From: Actinomycetales bacterium | GTDB lineage: Bacteria > Actinomycetota > Actinomycetes > Actinomycetales > Microbacteriaceae | Assembly (NCBI GenBank): GCA_015655255.1 | Contig: JAATFJ010000021.1 | Location: 1-8,707, forward strand | DNA: 8,707 nucleotides | Reading direction: 5' to 3' | Part shown: one piece after another, positions 1-5,809 of the stretch | How positions within the stretch are numbered: the first letter of the stretch is position 1 | How the letters are laid out: each line of letters starts with the position of its first letter | The notes under the pieces: model-generated | What the model was told of the DNA's origin: nothing | The model's input: only the letters and a program-made list of their open reading frames with translations | The model's database searches: none | Translations under genes and position numbers: made by a program

Positions 1-187
1 CGACCTCCGCGAGCGCCGCGGTCACGGCCTCCCGCCACTGGGAGGGGTCCTGTTCATGCCGCTCCCCCGCCGCACGGATGCTGTGCAGCGGGGCGGAGCG
101 CCGGGCGAGCTCCGTCCCCGCATCGTCGAGCGCGATGACGCGGACGCTCTGCGTGCCCATGTCGATGCCGATCCAGACGGGACGCAT
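1..187 (-). CDS. FGGY-family carbohydrate kinase, N-terminal fragment (3' end outside window)
   Basis: Only the first 62 codons are present; the gene runs off the left edge. The start is the ATG at 187-185, whose A is also the last base of the upstream kinase stop codon (TGATG arrangement, one-base overlap), so translation is probably coupled. The N-terminus reads MRPVWIGIDMGTQSVRVIAL, the first phosphate-binding segment of FGGY kinases (xylulokinase, glycerol kinase and relatives), and later has HEQDPSQW, matching the conserved E/W region of that family. FGGY kinases transfer the ATP gamma-phosphate to a sugar or polyol in the cytoplasm. It is a second kinase directly behind a complete one and differs clearly from it in sequence, so it is not a fresh duplication. 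Family assignment is secure from the motif; substrate is unknown and the catalytic and C-terminal domains cannot be assessed. Confidence 0.85.
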   Translation of the reverse strand, partial: MRPVWIGIDMGTQSVRVIALDDAGTELARRSAPLHSIRAAGERHEQDPSQWREAVTAALAEV

Positions 188-1686
188 CACTCGGCCCCCG
201 CGGCCCAGCTCGTCCAGTGCGGCGCGAGGGCATCCCGTGTCGCGACGAAATCGGCGTAGCGCTCGTCGAAGAGCGCGCGCAGCGCCGCGGAGGGCCGGAA
301 CACCCTCTCACGCCGGACGAAGCGCCGCGCCGCGGCGTCCAGGTCGGCGCACATCCCCGCGGCCACGACCGCATGCAGGAACGCCCCCTTCGCCCCGATC
401 TGACTCCCCTCCACACGGACGGTGTCCACGCCCACGACGTCGGCGATGATCTGGCACCACACCTCGCTCGCCGCGCCCCCGCCGGAGATGACGATCTCCG
501 TGATCTCCTCCCCCGCGGCCACGACGCAGTCCCGAATTACGAGGGCGAGCGCCTCCAGCACGGCACGCGCGACATCGGCCCTGCTACTCGCGAAGGTGAG
601 CCCACCGATCGTGCCACGCGCCGTGGGATCGAGGAACGGCATCCGTTCCCCGGCCGGCGAGAGATAGGGGAGGATGCGCACACCGCCCGCACCCGGCGGG
701 GAGGAGGCAGCGAGCGCGGAGACCTCCGCGGCGTCCTCCATCCCCAGCACTCCGCGAATCCACTCGACGACCCCCGTGCCCGCGAGCGGGGGGAAGGCGC
801 GCACGAGCGGCAGCTGCGCGCCGCCGCGGAGGGCGAGCCCCGTGGCCGCCCCCTCCGTGTCGATCCCATCGACGAGGACGCCCGTGCACAGCGTCGTCCC
901 GAGGATCGCGAAGGAGGAGCCTACCGCGACGCTCCCCCCGCCCGCTGCCGTGGCCACGACGTCGTACGGCGCGAGCGTGACGGGCGTCTCCCCAGACAGC
1001 CCCAGTCGCTCGGCGACGGCGTCGGACAGCGGGGCGGTGAGCTGCTCCTCCGCGAGAATGGGCGGGATGAGCTCCCGCACGCGCTCCAGTCCGAAGAGCG
1101 CGAAGACCTCCTCCGAGTACTCCCCCGTGCGCGCGTCCATCCACGGCACGGAGGCATCGGAGGGATGCAGGCCGCGCACACCCGTGAGGGAGCGGAACAG
1201 CCAGCTGCCGCACGTCGCGACGTCCTGCACACCATCGAGCGCATCCGGATCGTTCGCGAGGAACCAGGAGAGGATCGCATGCGGCAGCCCGAGGTTGCCG
1301 AGGGATCCGGTGAGACGGAACGCCGCGTCGATGAGTCCCGCCCTCGTCCACTCCGCGACGATGCCCGCGGCGCGCCCGTCGTTCCACAACACGGCGGGGC
1401 GAGCGGCACACCCGTCGGCCCGGATCATCCAGGCGCCGTCGCCCTGCGCCGTGAGCGCGATGCGTGCGACGGGGAGCGGCGAACGGCCGACGGCCTCCTG
1501 CGCACAGGACAGGGCCGCCTCGCGCACGGTCTCCATGTCTTGCTCCGACCAGCCCGGCCGGGGGGAGAGGAGGGCGGTGTCGCGCCGCACGACGACGCGC
1601 TCCGTTCCCTCCTCATCGAAGATCACGGCCTTGATGAGGGTGGTGCCCGCGTCGATGGCGAGCGTCGCACCGCCCTCCGCGGTCAC
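187..1686 (-). CDS. FGGY-family carbohydrate kinase
   Basis: The product has 499 residues, the usual FGGY length. It is an ATP-dependent cytoplasmic kinase for a sugar or polyol. Visible landmarks are the N-terminal phosphate loop AIDAGTT (10-16), a substrate-side segment TAQGDG (79-84) followed by AVLWNDGRA (98-106), the likely catalytic base Asp242 in APYDVVATAAGGG, a stretch at 358-378 that fits FGGY signature 2 in full (G-x-I-x-G-L, then seven residues, then D-V-x-x-A-V-L-E), and the adenine-site glycine run SGGG (401-404) with W410 and D416. The TAQGDG and LW-DGRA segments recall erythritol/polyol kinase-like FGGY proteins, a weak hint only. I place the start at GTG 1686-1684, which overlaps the dehydrogenase stop by four bases (GTGA) with GGGAG eight bases upstream; another in-frame GTG at 1704 is possible. 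The open frame continues upstream without a stop as a non-coding shadow of the dehydrogenase. Substrate is unassigned. Confidence 0.93.
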   Translation of the reverse strand: MTAEGGATLAIDAGTTLIKAVIFDEEGTERVVVRRDTALLSPRPGWSEQDMETVREAALSCAQEAVGRSPLPVARIALTAQGDGAWMIRADGCAARPAVLWNDGRAAGIVAEWTRAGLIDAAFRLTGSLGNLGLPHAILSWFLANDPDALDGVQDVATCGSWLFRSLTGVRGLHPSDASVPWMDARTGEYSEEVFALFGLERVRELIPPILAEEQLTAPLSDAVAERLGLSGETPVTLAPYDVVATAAGGGSVAVGSSFAILGTTLCTGVLVDGIDTEGAATGLALRGGAQLPLVRAFPPLAGTGVVEWIRGVLGMEDAAEVSALAASSPPGAGGVRILPYLSPAGERMPFLDPTARGTIGGLTFASSRADVARAVLEALALVIRDCVVAAGEEITEIVISGGGAASEVWCQIIADVVGVDTVRVEGSQIGAKGAFLHAVVAAGMCADLDAAARRFVRRERVFRPSAALRALFDERYADFVATRDALAPHWTSWAAGAE

Positions 1687-2741
1687 CTCCGCGACTCCCA
1701 CCCGAGCGCATCGAGCACGGCCGGATTGGCGATGTGGGCGGGTGCGCGCCCCGCGAGGAAGTCGCGCACATCGCCCGCGACGATCTCCGCCGCGCGATGC
1801 GCGGTCTGCTTCGTCGCCCCCGCGAGGTGCGGGGAGACGACGACGTTCGGGGCGTCGAAGAGGGGCCAGTCGGCGGGCGGCGGCTCGATGTCGTACACAT
1901 CGGCGGCGAAGGCCCCCAGCCGTCCGCTGCGGAGGAGGTCGGGCAGCGGGGCGTAGTCGAGGAGCCCGCCGCGCGCGGCGTTGACGAGCACGGCGCCCTC
2001 GGGGAGCAGGCCGAGCGCGCGGGCGTCGATGAGGTGCCGAGTCTCCGGGGTGAGACGGGCGTGCAGGCTGAGGACGACGCTGCGACGGAGGAGCTCGTCG
2101 AGGTCGTCGATGCGCGTGACGCCGTCGGCGGCGAGGGCTTCCGCGGGTGTGTAGGGGTCGTAGGCGATGACCTCGGCGCCGAAGGCGCGGAGGATGCGGG
2201 CCACGATGCGGCCGATCGCGCCGTAGCCGACGAGTCCGACGGTGGCACCGTCCAGCTCCGTTCCCACGTTCTCCCACCCGTAGTAGTCGCCGCGCCAGAC
2301 GCCGTTCTTCAGCTCGGCGTCGGTGAGGGGGATACGGCGCATCGCCGCGAGGATGAGACCGATCGTGAACTCGGCGGCGGCCTGCGCATTGCGGCCGGGG
2401 GCGAAGCTCACGAGCACGCCCGCGGCGGTCGCTGCTACGAGGTCGACGTTGACGGGTCCGCCCCGGGAGATACCGATCATGCGCAGCTCGGGCCGCGCGG
2501 CGAAGACCTCCGCGGTGAAGGGCGCCATCTGGGTGACGGCGACCTGCGCACCCTCGAGCGCGGCGATGGTCTCCTCGATCGTTCCGCTCGCCTCGTCGAC
2601 CGTGTCGACGGGGCCGAAGGGGGTATGCGGCCAGGGCAGCGTGACCTCGTGGAAGCTAAGGTCGGACGCCTGCCTCTCCAGCGCTCCCCGGAAGAGCTCG
2701 GGGGTGACGAAATGATCGCCGAGGATCGCGATATGGGGCAT
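1683..2741 (-). CDS. D-isomer-specific 2-hydroxyacid dehydrogenase family protein (NAD-dependent)
   Basis: The product has 352 residues, slightly long for the D-2-hydroxyacid/phosphoglycerate dehydrogenase family. It should interconvert a 2-hydroxyacid and a 2-ketoacid with NAD(H) in the cytoplasm. The Rossmann motif GYGAIG is at 172-177, and Asp195 at the end of the following strand (VIAYDPY) favours NAD over NADP. The family's catalytic triad is intact: Arg257 in VNAARGG, Glu286 in DVYDIEP and His305 in SPHLAGAT. The N-terminal substrate domain contains ISRGGPVNVD (91-100) and FAPGRNAQAAAEFTIG (113-128). It starts at ATG 2741 with AGGA about eight bases upstream, is the first gene of the left-reading operon, and overlaps the kinase by four bases. 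The pairing with two sugar kinases suggests oxidation of a sugar acid or its phosphate, but this is inference. Glyoxylate, hydroxypyruvate or phosphoglycerate specificity cannot be excluded. Confidence 0.92.
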   Translation of the reverse strand: MPHIAILGDHFVTPELFRGALERQASDLSFHEVTLPWPHTPFGPVDTVDEASGTIEETIAALEGAQVAVTQMAPFTAEVFAARPELRMIGISRGGPVNVDLVAATAAGVLVSFAPGRNAQAAAEFTIGLILAAMRRIPLTDAELKNGVWRGDYYGWENVGTELDGATVGLVGYGAIGRIVARILRAFGAEVIAYDPYTPAEALAADGVTRIDDLDELLRRSVVLSLHARLTPETRHLIDARALGLLPEGAVLVNAARGGLLDYAPLPDLLRSGRLGAFAADVYDIEPPPADWPLFDAPNVVVSPHLAGATKQTAHRAAEIVAGDVRDFLAGRAPAHIANPAVLDALGWESRR

Positions 2742-2811
2742 CTTCTGCTTCCTGCCTTCCGTCGGGCAGACACGGCGTCGATGCCCGATCCCGGGGAGTC
2801 TATCACCCAGA

Positions 2812-2846
2812 ATGTTATTTATAACGTCACAAATGACAAAAATAAC
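2812..2846 (-). promoter_or_regulatory. Promoter and candidate DeoR operator of the dehydrogenase-kinase operon
   Basis: This is an A+T-rich island in very GC-rich surroundings. On the minus strand TTGTCA (2839-2834), a 16-base spacer and TAACAT (2817-2812) form a plausible promoter; TATAAA at 2823-2818 is an alternative -10. Overlapping it is the palindrome GTTATTTATAAC (2814-2825), with five-base perfect arms around TT. A second inverted GTTATTT half (AAATAAC on the plus strand) lies at 2840-2846, and a GTCA/TGAC dyad lies between (2826-2837). The site touches the deoR stop codon. The palindrome matches 10 of 12 bases of a site in the deoR/transporter promoter, hence the operator proposal. 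The promoter elements are moderate matches; no clear terminator separates deoR from the operon, so some read-through is possible. Confidence 0.5.
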
Positions 2847-3640
2847 TAGGCGCGGGGAACCGCCACGATGTGCACGGCCGCGTGCTCCGCGATCCGCTCC
2901 CGCATCGCGGGATCGACATCTTCGGTGAGGATCACATCCGTGAAATCCGAGACGGGCAAGAAGCGGTGCAGCGAAGTGAGCCCCACCTTCGAGCCGTCCA
3001 TCATGAGCACGCGACGGCGTCCGGTCCGCAGCATGATGCGCTTCATGCTCACGACATCCTGCTCCTGGTGGTAGGTCATCCGGTCATCCATCGTGGACGT
3101 CGACTGGAAGGCTACGTCCACGGCGTAGGCGTCGAGATTGGTCTGATCCGGCGGGCCGATGAAGGAGTCGTGGGTGCGCGAGTACGCCCCGCCCACCATG
3201 ATGAGGTGGATGTCGGGATCGTCGACGACGAGCTCCAGCACCTGGCGATAGTTGGTCACTACGGTGAGGGGCGCCCGCTCCGACAGGCGTTCGGCGAGGG
3301 CAAGCACGGTCGTGGAGTCGTCGAGCATGACGCTCATCCCCGGCTCGATGAAGGACGCGGCGACCTCGGCGAGCGCCGCCTTCTCCTGCGCCTTGCGGAG
3401 GCGGCGGAAGTCGGAGCTGGATTCGAAGACGCTCGTCGGCAGCGCGGAGACGCCGCCGTGGAACTTCCGCACGAGCTGCCGGGCGGCGAGATCTTCGAGG
3501 TCCCGATGGACCGTCATGAGGCTGCGGCCGGTGAGATCGGCGAGATCAGCGACGGTGGCCGACCCCTCCTGAAGAACGTGATCGAGAATCACCCGCTGGC
3601 GTTCCGACCGCGAGGCCTTCCCGGATGACGTCGAGCTCAT
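2846..3640 (-). CDS. DeoR/GlpR-family transcriptional regulator
   Basis: The product has 264 residues, typical of the family. An N-terminal winged helix-turn-helix (about 13-65, including TVADLADLTGRSLMTVHRDL) is followed by the DeoR sugar-phosphate sensor domain: LDDSTT (107-111, counterpart of the usual LDSGTT), VVTN (127-130), VGG (149-151), IGP (161-163) and DGSK (215-218). Such proteins are usually repressors released by a phosphorylated catabolic intermediate, which fits the neighbouring kinases. The ATG at 3640 has AGGGGAG a few bases upstream. An in-frame ATG at 3664 would add eight residues, preceded by GGAGG at a longer 12-base spacing. The frame stays open further upstream but crosses the promoter region, so longer starts are unlikely. 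It sits between the catabolic operon and the divergent transporter and probably controls both and itself. Confidence 0.93.
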   Translation of the reverse strand: MSSTSSGKASRSERQRVILDHVLQEGSATVADLADLTGRSLMTVHRDLEDLAARQLVRKFHGGVSALPTSVFESSSDFRRLRKAQEKAALAEVAASFIEPGMSVMLDDSTTVLALAERLSERAPLTVVTNYRQVLELVVDDPDIHLIMVGGAYSRTHDSFIGPPDQTNLDAYAVDVAFQSTSTMDDRMTYHQEQDVVSMKRIMLRTGRRRVLMMDGSKVGLTSLHRFLPVSDFTDVILTEDVDPAMRERIAEHAAVHIVAVPRA

Positions 3641-3712
3641 GCGCTCCCCTTTCGTCCCCTGCATGGTATCGATCTTCCTCCGTGAGCTCGGGGCGCGGAT
3701 ACGAGAAAGCGG

Positions 3713-3725
3713 GTGATTTATATCA
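3713..3725. promoter_or_regulatory. Candidate DeoR operator in the deoR/transporter divergent promoter
   Basis: GTGATTTATATC at 3713-3724 matches 10 of 12 positions of GTTATTTATAAC at 2814-2825. TGAT (3714-3717) and ATCA (3722-3725) form perfect four-base arms. The site lies seven bases upstream of the transporter -35 box and covers the deoR -10 box, so a bound protein could block deoR transcription and affect the transporter promoter. That DeoR is the binder is inferred from gene context and the shared sequence. Confidence 0.45.
3717..3725 (-). promoter_or_regulatory. Extended -10 promoter of the DeoR-family gene
   Basis: On the minus strand the sequence reads TGATATAAA: TATAAA at 3722-3717 preceded by TG and one base, an extended -10 element. 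No good -35 is seen 16-18 bases upstream, as is common with extended -10 promoters. Transcription would begin near 3710, leaving a leader of roughly 45-70 bases before the regulator's start. Confidence 0.45.
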
Positions 3726-3731
3726 TTTAGG

Positions 3732-3760
3732 TTGACAGTTCTACCGTTTTGTTTGATAAG
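3732..3760 (+). promoter_or_regulatory. Sigma-70-type promoter of the ABC transporter operon
   Basis: A perfect TTGACA -35 (3732-3737), a 17-base spacer and GATAAG as -10 (3755-3760) form the best promoter in the window. It should start transcription near 3767 and give a leader of about 84 bases before the binding-protein gene. The candidate operator at 3713-3725 is just upstream. Confidence 0.65.
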
Positions 3761-3772
3761 GTTCCCGCTAAT

Positions 3773-3826
3773 GGTTCGCCGGAGCGTCCTGCCCGGAAAC
3801 CTGTTCACACCGCAGAACCCGCTCCG
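3773..3826 (+). other. Transporter mRNA leader with two mutually exclusive stems
   Basis: The leader contains GGTTC (3773-3777) complementary to GAACC (3815-3819), and CGGAGCG (3780-3786) complementary to CGCTCCG (3820-3826). The two pairings interleave, so they would form alternative stems or a pseudoknot. The structure ends ten bases before the AGGAGA ribosome binding site. No known riboswitch class is recognised, and short complementarities are common in GC-rich DNA. Confidence 0.25.
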
Positions 3827-3850
3827 CGGACTCAACGAGGAGATTCCACA

Positions 3851-4930
3851 ATGAAGAAATACGTTCGGCTCGCCGCCGTCGCCGGAGCGGTCGCCCTGAC
3901 CGTCTCTCTCGCGGCCTGCGCCTCCGACAACGGATCGAGCTCAGGAGGGGAGGGAGACAGCGGATCGAGCGCCGGAACCATCGCGTTCCTCATGCCCGAC
4001 CTCGCCTCGACCCGCTACGAGGAGCAGGACGCCCCGCTCTTCACCGCCAAGGTCGCCGATCTCTGCCCCGACTGCGAGGTGCTCTACCAGAACGCCGACT
4101 CCGACCCGTCGAAGCAGCAGCAGCAGGCGGAGTCCGCCATCACCCAGGGCGCGAAGGCCATCGTCCTCGACGCCGTCGACACGAAGGCCGCCGCGACCAT
4201 CGTCACGAGCGCGCAGGCCGCCGGCATCCCCGTCATCACCTACGACCGGCCCATCACGACGGCTCCCGCCGACTTCTACGTCTCCTTCGACAATGAGGAG
4301 ATCGGCAACCTCATCTCCACCTCGCTCGTCGAAAAGCTCGCGGCGGACGGCGCAGAGGGCGGCGTCCTCATCGTCAACGGCTCCCCCACCGACGATGCGG
4401 CGCAGCTCATCAAGGCGGGCATCGAGGCGGGGGTCGAGGCGAGCGATTACGAAATCCTCGCGGAGTACGACACCCCGCAGTGGGACCCGCAGAAAGCGCA
4501 GGACTGGGTGAGTGGCCAGCTCACGCAGTTCCCCGATGTCGCGGGCGTCGTCGCCGCCAACGATGGCACCGGCGGCGGCACGATCGCCGCTTTCCAGGCC
4601 GCAGGCATCTCGCCCATCCCGCCCGTCACGGGGAACGACGCCGAGGTCGCCGCGATCCAGCGCATCATCGCCGGCGCGCAGTACAACACCATCTCCAAGC
4701 CCATCAAGACCGTGGCCGAGGCCGCGGCGGAGGTCGCTGTGAAGCTCGCGAACGGCGAGACCCCCGATGCGGACACGGAACTCTTCGACACACCATGGCA
4801 GTTGTTCACGCCCGTGGTCGTGACGAAGGAGAACGTCAAGGAGATCATCGTCGACGGCGGCATCTACACCGCCGACCAGCTCTGCACGAGCGAGTACGCG
4901 GACGCGTGCGCCGCACTCGGCATCGAATGA
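3851..4930 (+). CDS. ABC sugar transporter substrate-binding lipoprotein (XylF/RbsB-like)
   Basis: The product has 359 residues. It begins with a lipoprotein signal peptide: MKKYVR, a hydrophobic stretch (7-20) and lipobox LAAC with the lipidated Cys23, followed by a Ser/Gly-rich linker (25-42). The mature part is a periplasmic-binding-protein type 1 sugar receptor: TIAFLMPDLASTRYEEQD (43-60), AIVLDAVD (103-110), IPVITYDRPI (126-135, the YDRPI element recalling D-xylose-binding proteins), IVNGSPTDD (174-182), VVAANDG (233-239), GND (261-263). It would sit on the outer face of the membrane and deliver substrate to the permease. Cysteine pairs Cys72/Cys75 and Cys345/Cys353 could form disulfides. 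The start is the ATG with AGGAGA seven bases upstream; the frame is open 34 codons further upstream but overlaps the promoter. It is the first transporter gene. The ligand is probably a pentose, polyol or related sugar; not resolvable here. Confidence 0.93.
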   Translation: MKKYVRLAAVAGAVALTVSLAACASDNGSSSGGEGDSGSSAGTIAFLMPDLASTRYEEQDAPLFTAKVADLCPDCEVLYQNADSDPSKQQQQAESAITQGAKAIVLDAVDTKAAATIVTSAQAAGIPVITYDRPITTAPADFYVSFDNEEIGNLISTSLVEKLAADGAEGGVLIVNGSPTDDAAQLIKAGIEAGVEASDYEILAEYDTPQWDPQKAQDWVSGQLTQFPDVAGVVAANDGTGGGTIAAFQAAGISPIPPVTGNDAEVAAIQRIIAGAQYNTISKPIKTVAEAAAEVAVKLANGETPDADTELFDTPWQLFTPVVVTKENVKEIIVDGGIYTADQLCTSEYADACAALGIE

Positions 4931-4935
4931 TCACC

Positions 4936-4971
4936 CGCTGTCGGCGCGTCCACCGGGGCGCGCCGACAGCG
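4936..4971 (+). terminator. Strong intercistronic hairpin after the binding-protein gene
   Basis: CGCTGTCGGCGCG (4936-4948) and CGCGCCGACAGCG (4959-4971) form a perfect 13-bp stem with a ten-base loop. It starts five bases after the stop codon and ends 38 bases before the ATPase start. No run of T follows, so it is more likely a partial terminator or an mRNA-stabilising structure that lets the binding protein be made in excess of the membrane components, as is usual for ABC importers. Confidence 0.7.
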
Positions 4972-5009
4972 CCATTCTCAGAAACAGCCTGGACAGGAAG
5001 GCGACCGGC

Positions 5010-5789
5010 ATGACCTCCCCAGCACCGAGCATCCACAACGTGCTCACGATGCGCGGCATCACCAAGACCTTCGGCGCGGTGAACGCCCTCACCGACGTCG
5101 ACCTCGTCGTGGACTCCAGCGAGGTCGTCGCCGTCGTCGGCGACAACGGCGCGGGCAAGTCCACCCTCGTCAAGGTGCTCTCCGGCGTGCATCGACCCGA
5201 CTCCGGCAGCATCCTCTTCGGCGGGGACGATGTGACCCTGGAGTCCCCCACGGACGCCATCGAGCGCGGCATCGCGACGGTGTTCCAGGACCTCGCGCTG
5301 TGCGACAACCTCGACGTGGTGCAGAATCTCTTCCTCGGTCGCGAAGTGCGCCCCTTCCGGCTCGATGAGGTGGCCATGGAGATCAAAGCGTGGGAGCTGC
5401 TCCGCCAGTTGTCCGCGAAGATCCCTTCCGTGCGTATCCCCATCGCCTCGCTCTCCGGCGGGCAGCGTCAGACCGTGGCGATCGCGCGCTCGCTCCTCGG
5501 CGAGCCCAAGCTCATCATCCTCGACGAGCCCACCGCTGCCCTCGGCGTCGCGCAGACCGCGGAGGTCCTCAACCTCGTCGAACGCCTCCGCGAACGCGGC
5601 CACGGCGTCATCCTCATCAGCCACAACATGGACGATGTCCGCGCCGTCGCCGACCGCGTGGTCGTCCTCCGGCTGGGACGAAACAACGGCGAGTTCGCCG
5701 TCAAGGACACCTCCAACGAAGAACTCATCGCCGCCATCACGGGCGCCACCGACAACGTCGTGACCCGCAGAGCCGCGAGTCGGGCCTGA
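5010..5789 (+). CDS. Sugar ABC transporter ATP-binding protein, single ABC domain
   Basis: The product has 259 residues and contains all ATPase motifs: Walker A GDNGAGKST (44-52), Q-loop Gln93 (VFQD), signature LSGGQ (148-152), Walker B LIILDEP (168-174), and H-loop His205 (ISHNMDD). It energises the importer from the cytoplasmic side. RbsA, XylG and MglA relatives are usually about 500 residues with two fused ABC domains; this one has a single domain, like FrcA-type proteins, and so should work as a homodimer. It is not a broken gene, since the stop is followed normally by the permease 20 bases on. The ATG at 5010 has GGAAGG upstream; an in-frame ATG at 5049 would remove the first 13 residues but lacks support. 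Confidence 0.95.
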   Translation: MTSPAPSIHNVLTMRGITKTFGAVNALTDVDLVVDSSEVVAVVGDNGAGKSTLVKVLSGVHRPDSGSILFGGDDVTLESPTDAIERGIATVFQDLALCDNLDVVQNLFLGREVRPFRLDEVAMEIKAWELLRQLSAKIPSVRIPIASLSGGQRQTVAIARSLLGEPKLIILDEPTAALGVAQTAEVLNLVERLRERGHGVILISHNMDDVRAVADRVVVLRLGRNNGEFAVKDTSNEELIAAITGATDNVVTRRAASRA

Positions 5790-5809
5790 GCGCGGACGGA
5801 TAGGACACC

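Noticed and set aside
217..1984. Long plus-strand open frames opposite the kinase
   Set aside because: Their translations are Arg/Pro/Ala-rich with no domain sense, while the minus strand carries a full FGGY kinase and the dehydrogenase tail; they are GC-bias shadows.
1687..2277. N-terminal extension of the kinase frame to give a 696-residue fusion
   Set aside because: The extra 197 residues are Arg/Pro/His-rich low-complexity translation of the dehydrogenase gene in another frame; FGGY kinases begin at the AIDAGTT segment.
3641..3835. Longer DeoR protein of 329 residues
   Set aside because: The extension crosses the divergent promoter and operator region and adds nothing recognisable before the helix-turn-helix.
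3749..3850. Longer binding protein of 393 residues
   Set aside because: The extension would precede the lipoprotein signal peptide and overlap the -10 box; the ATG at 3851 has a strong ribosome site.
4447..4863. Minus-strand open frames opposite the transporter genes
   Set aside because: They lie wholly within well-supported coding sequence and have no ribosome site or recognisable product.
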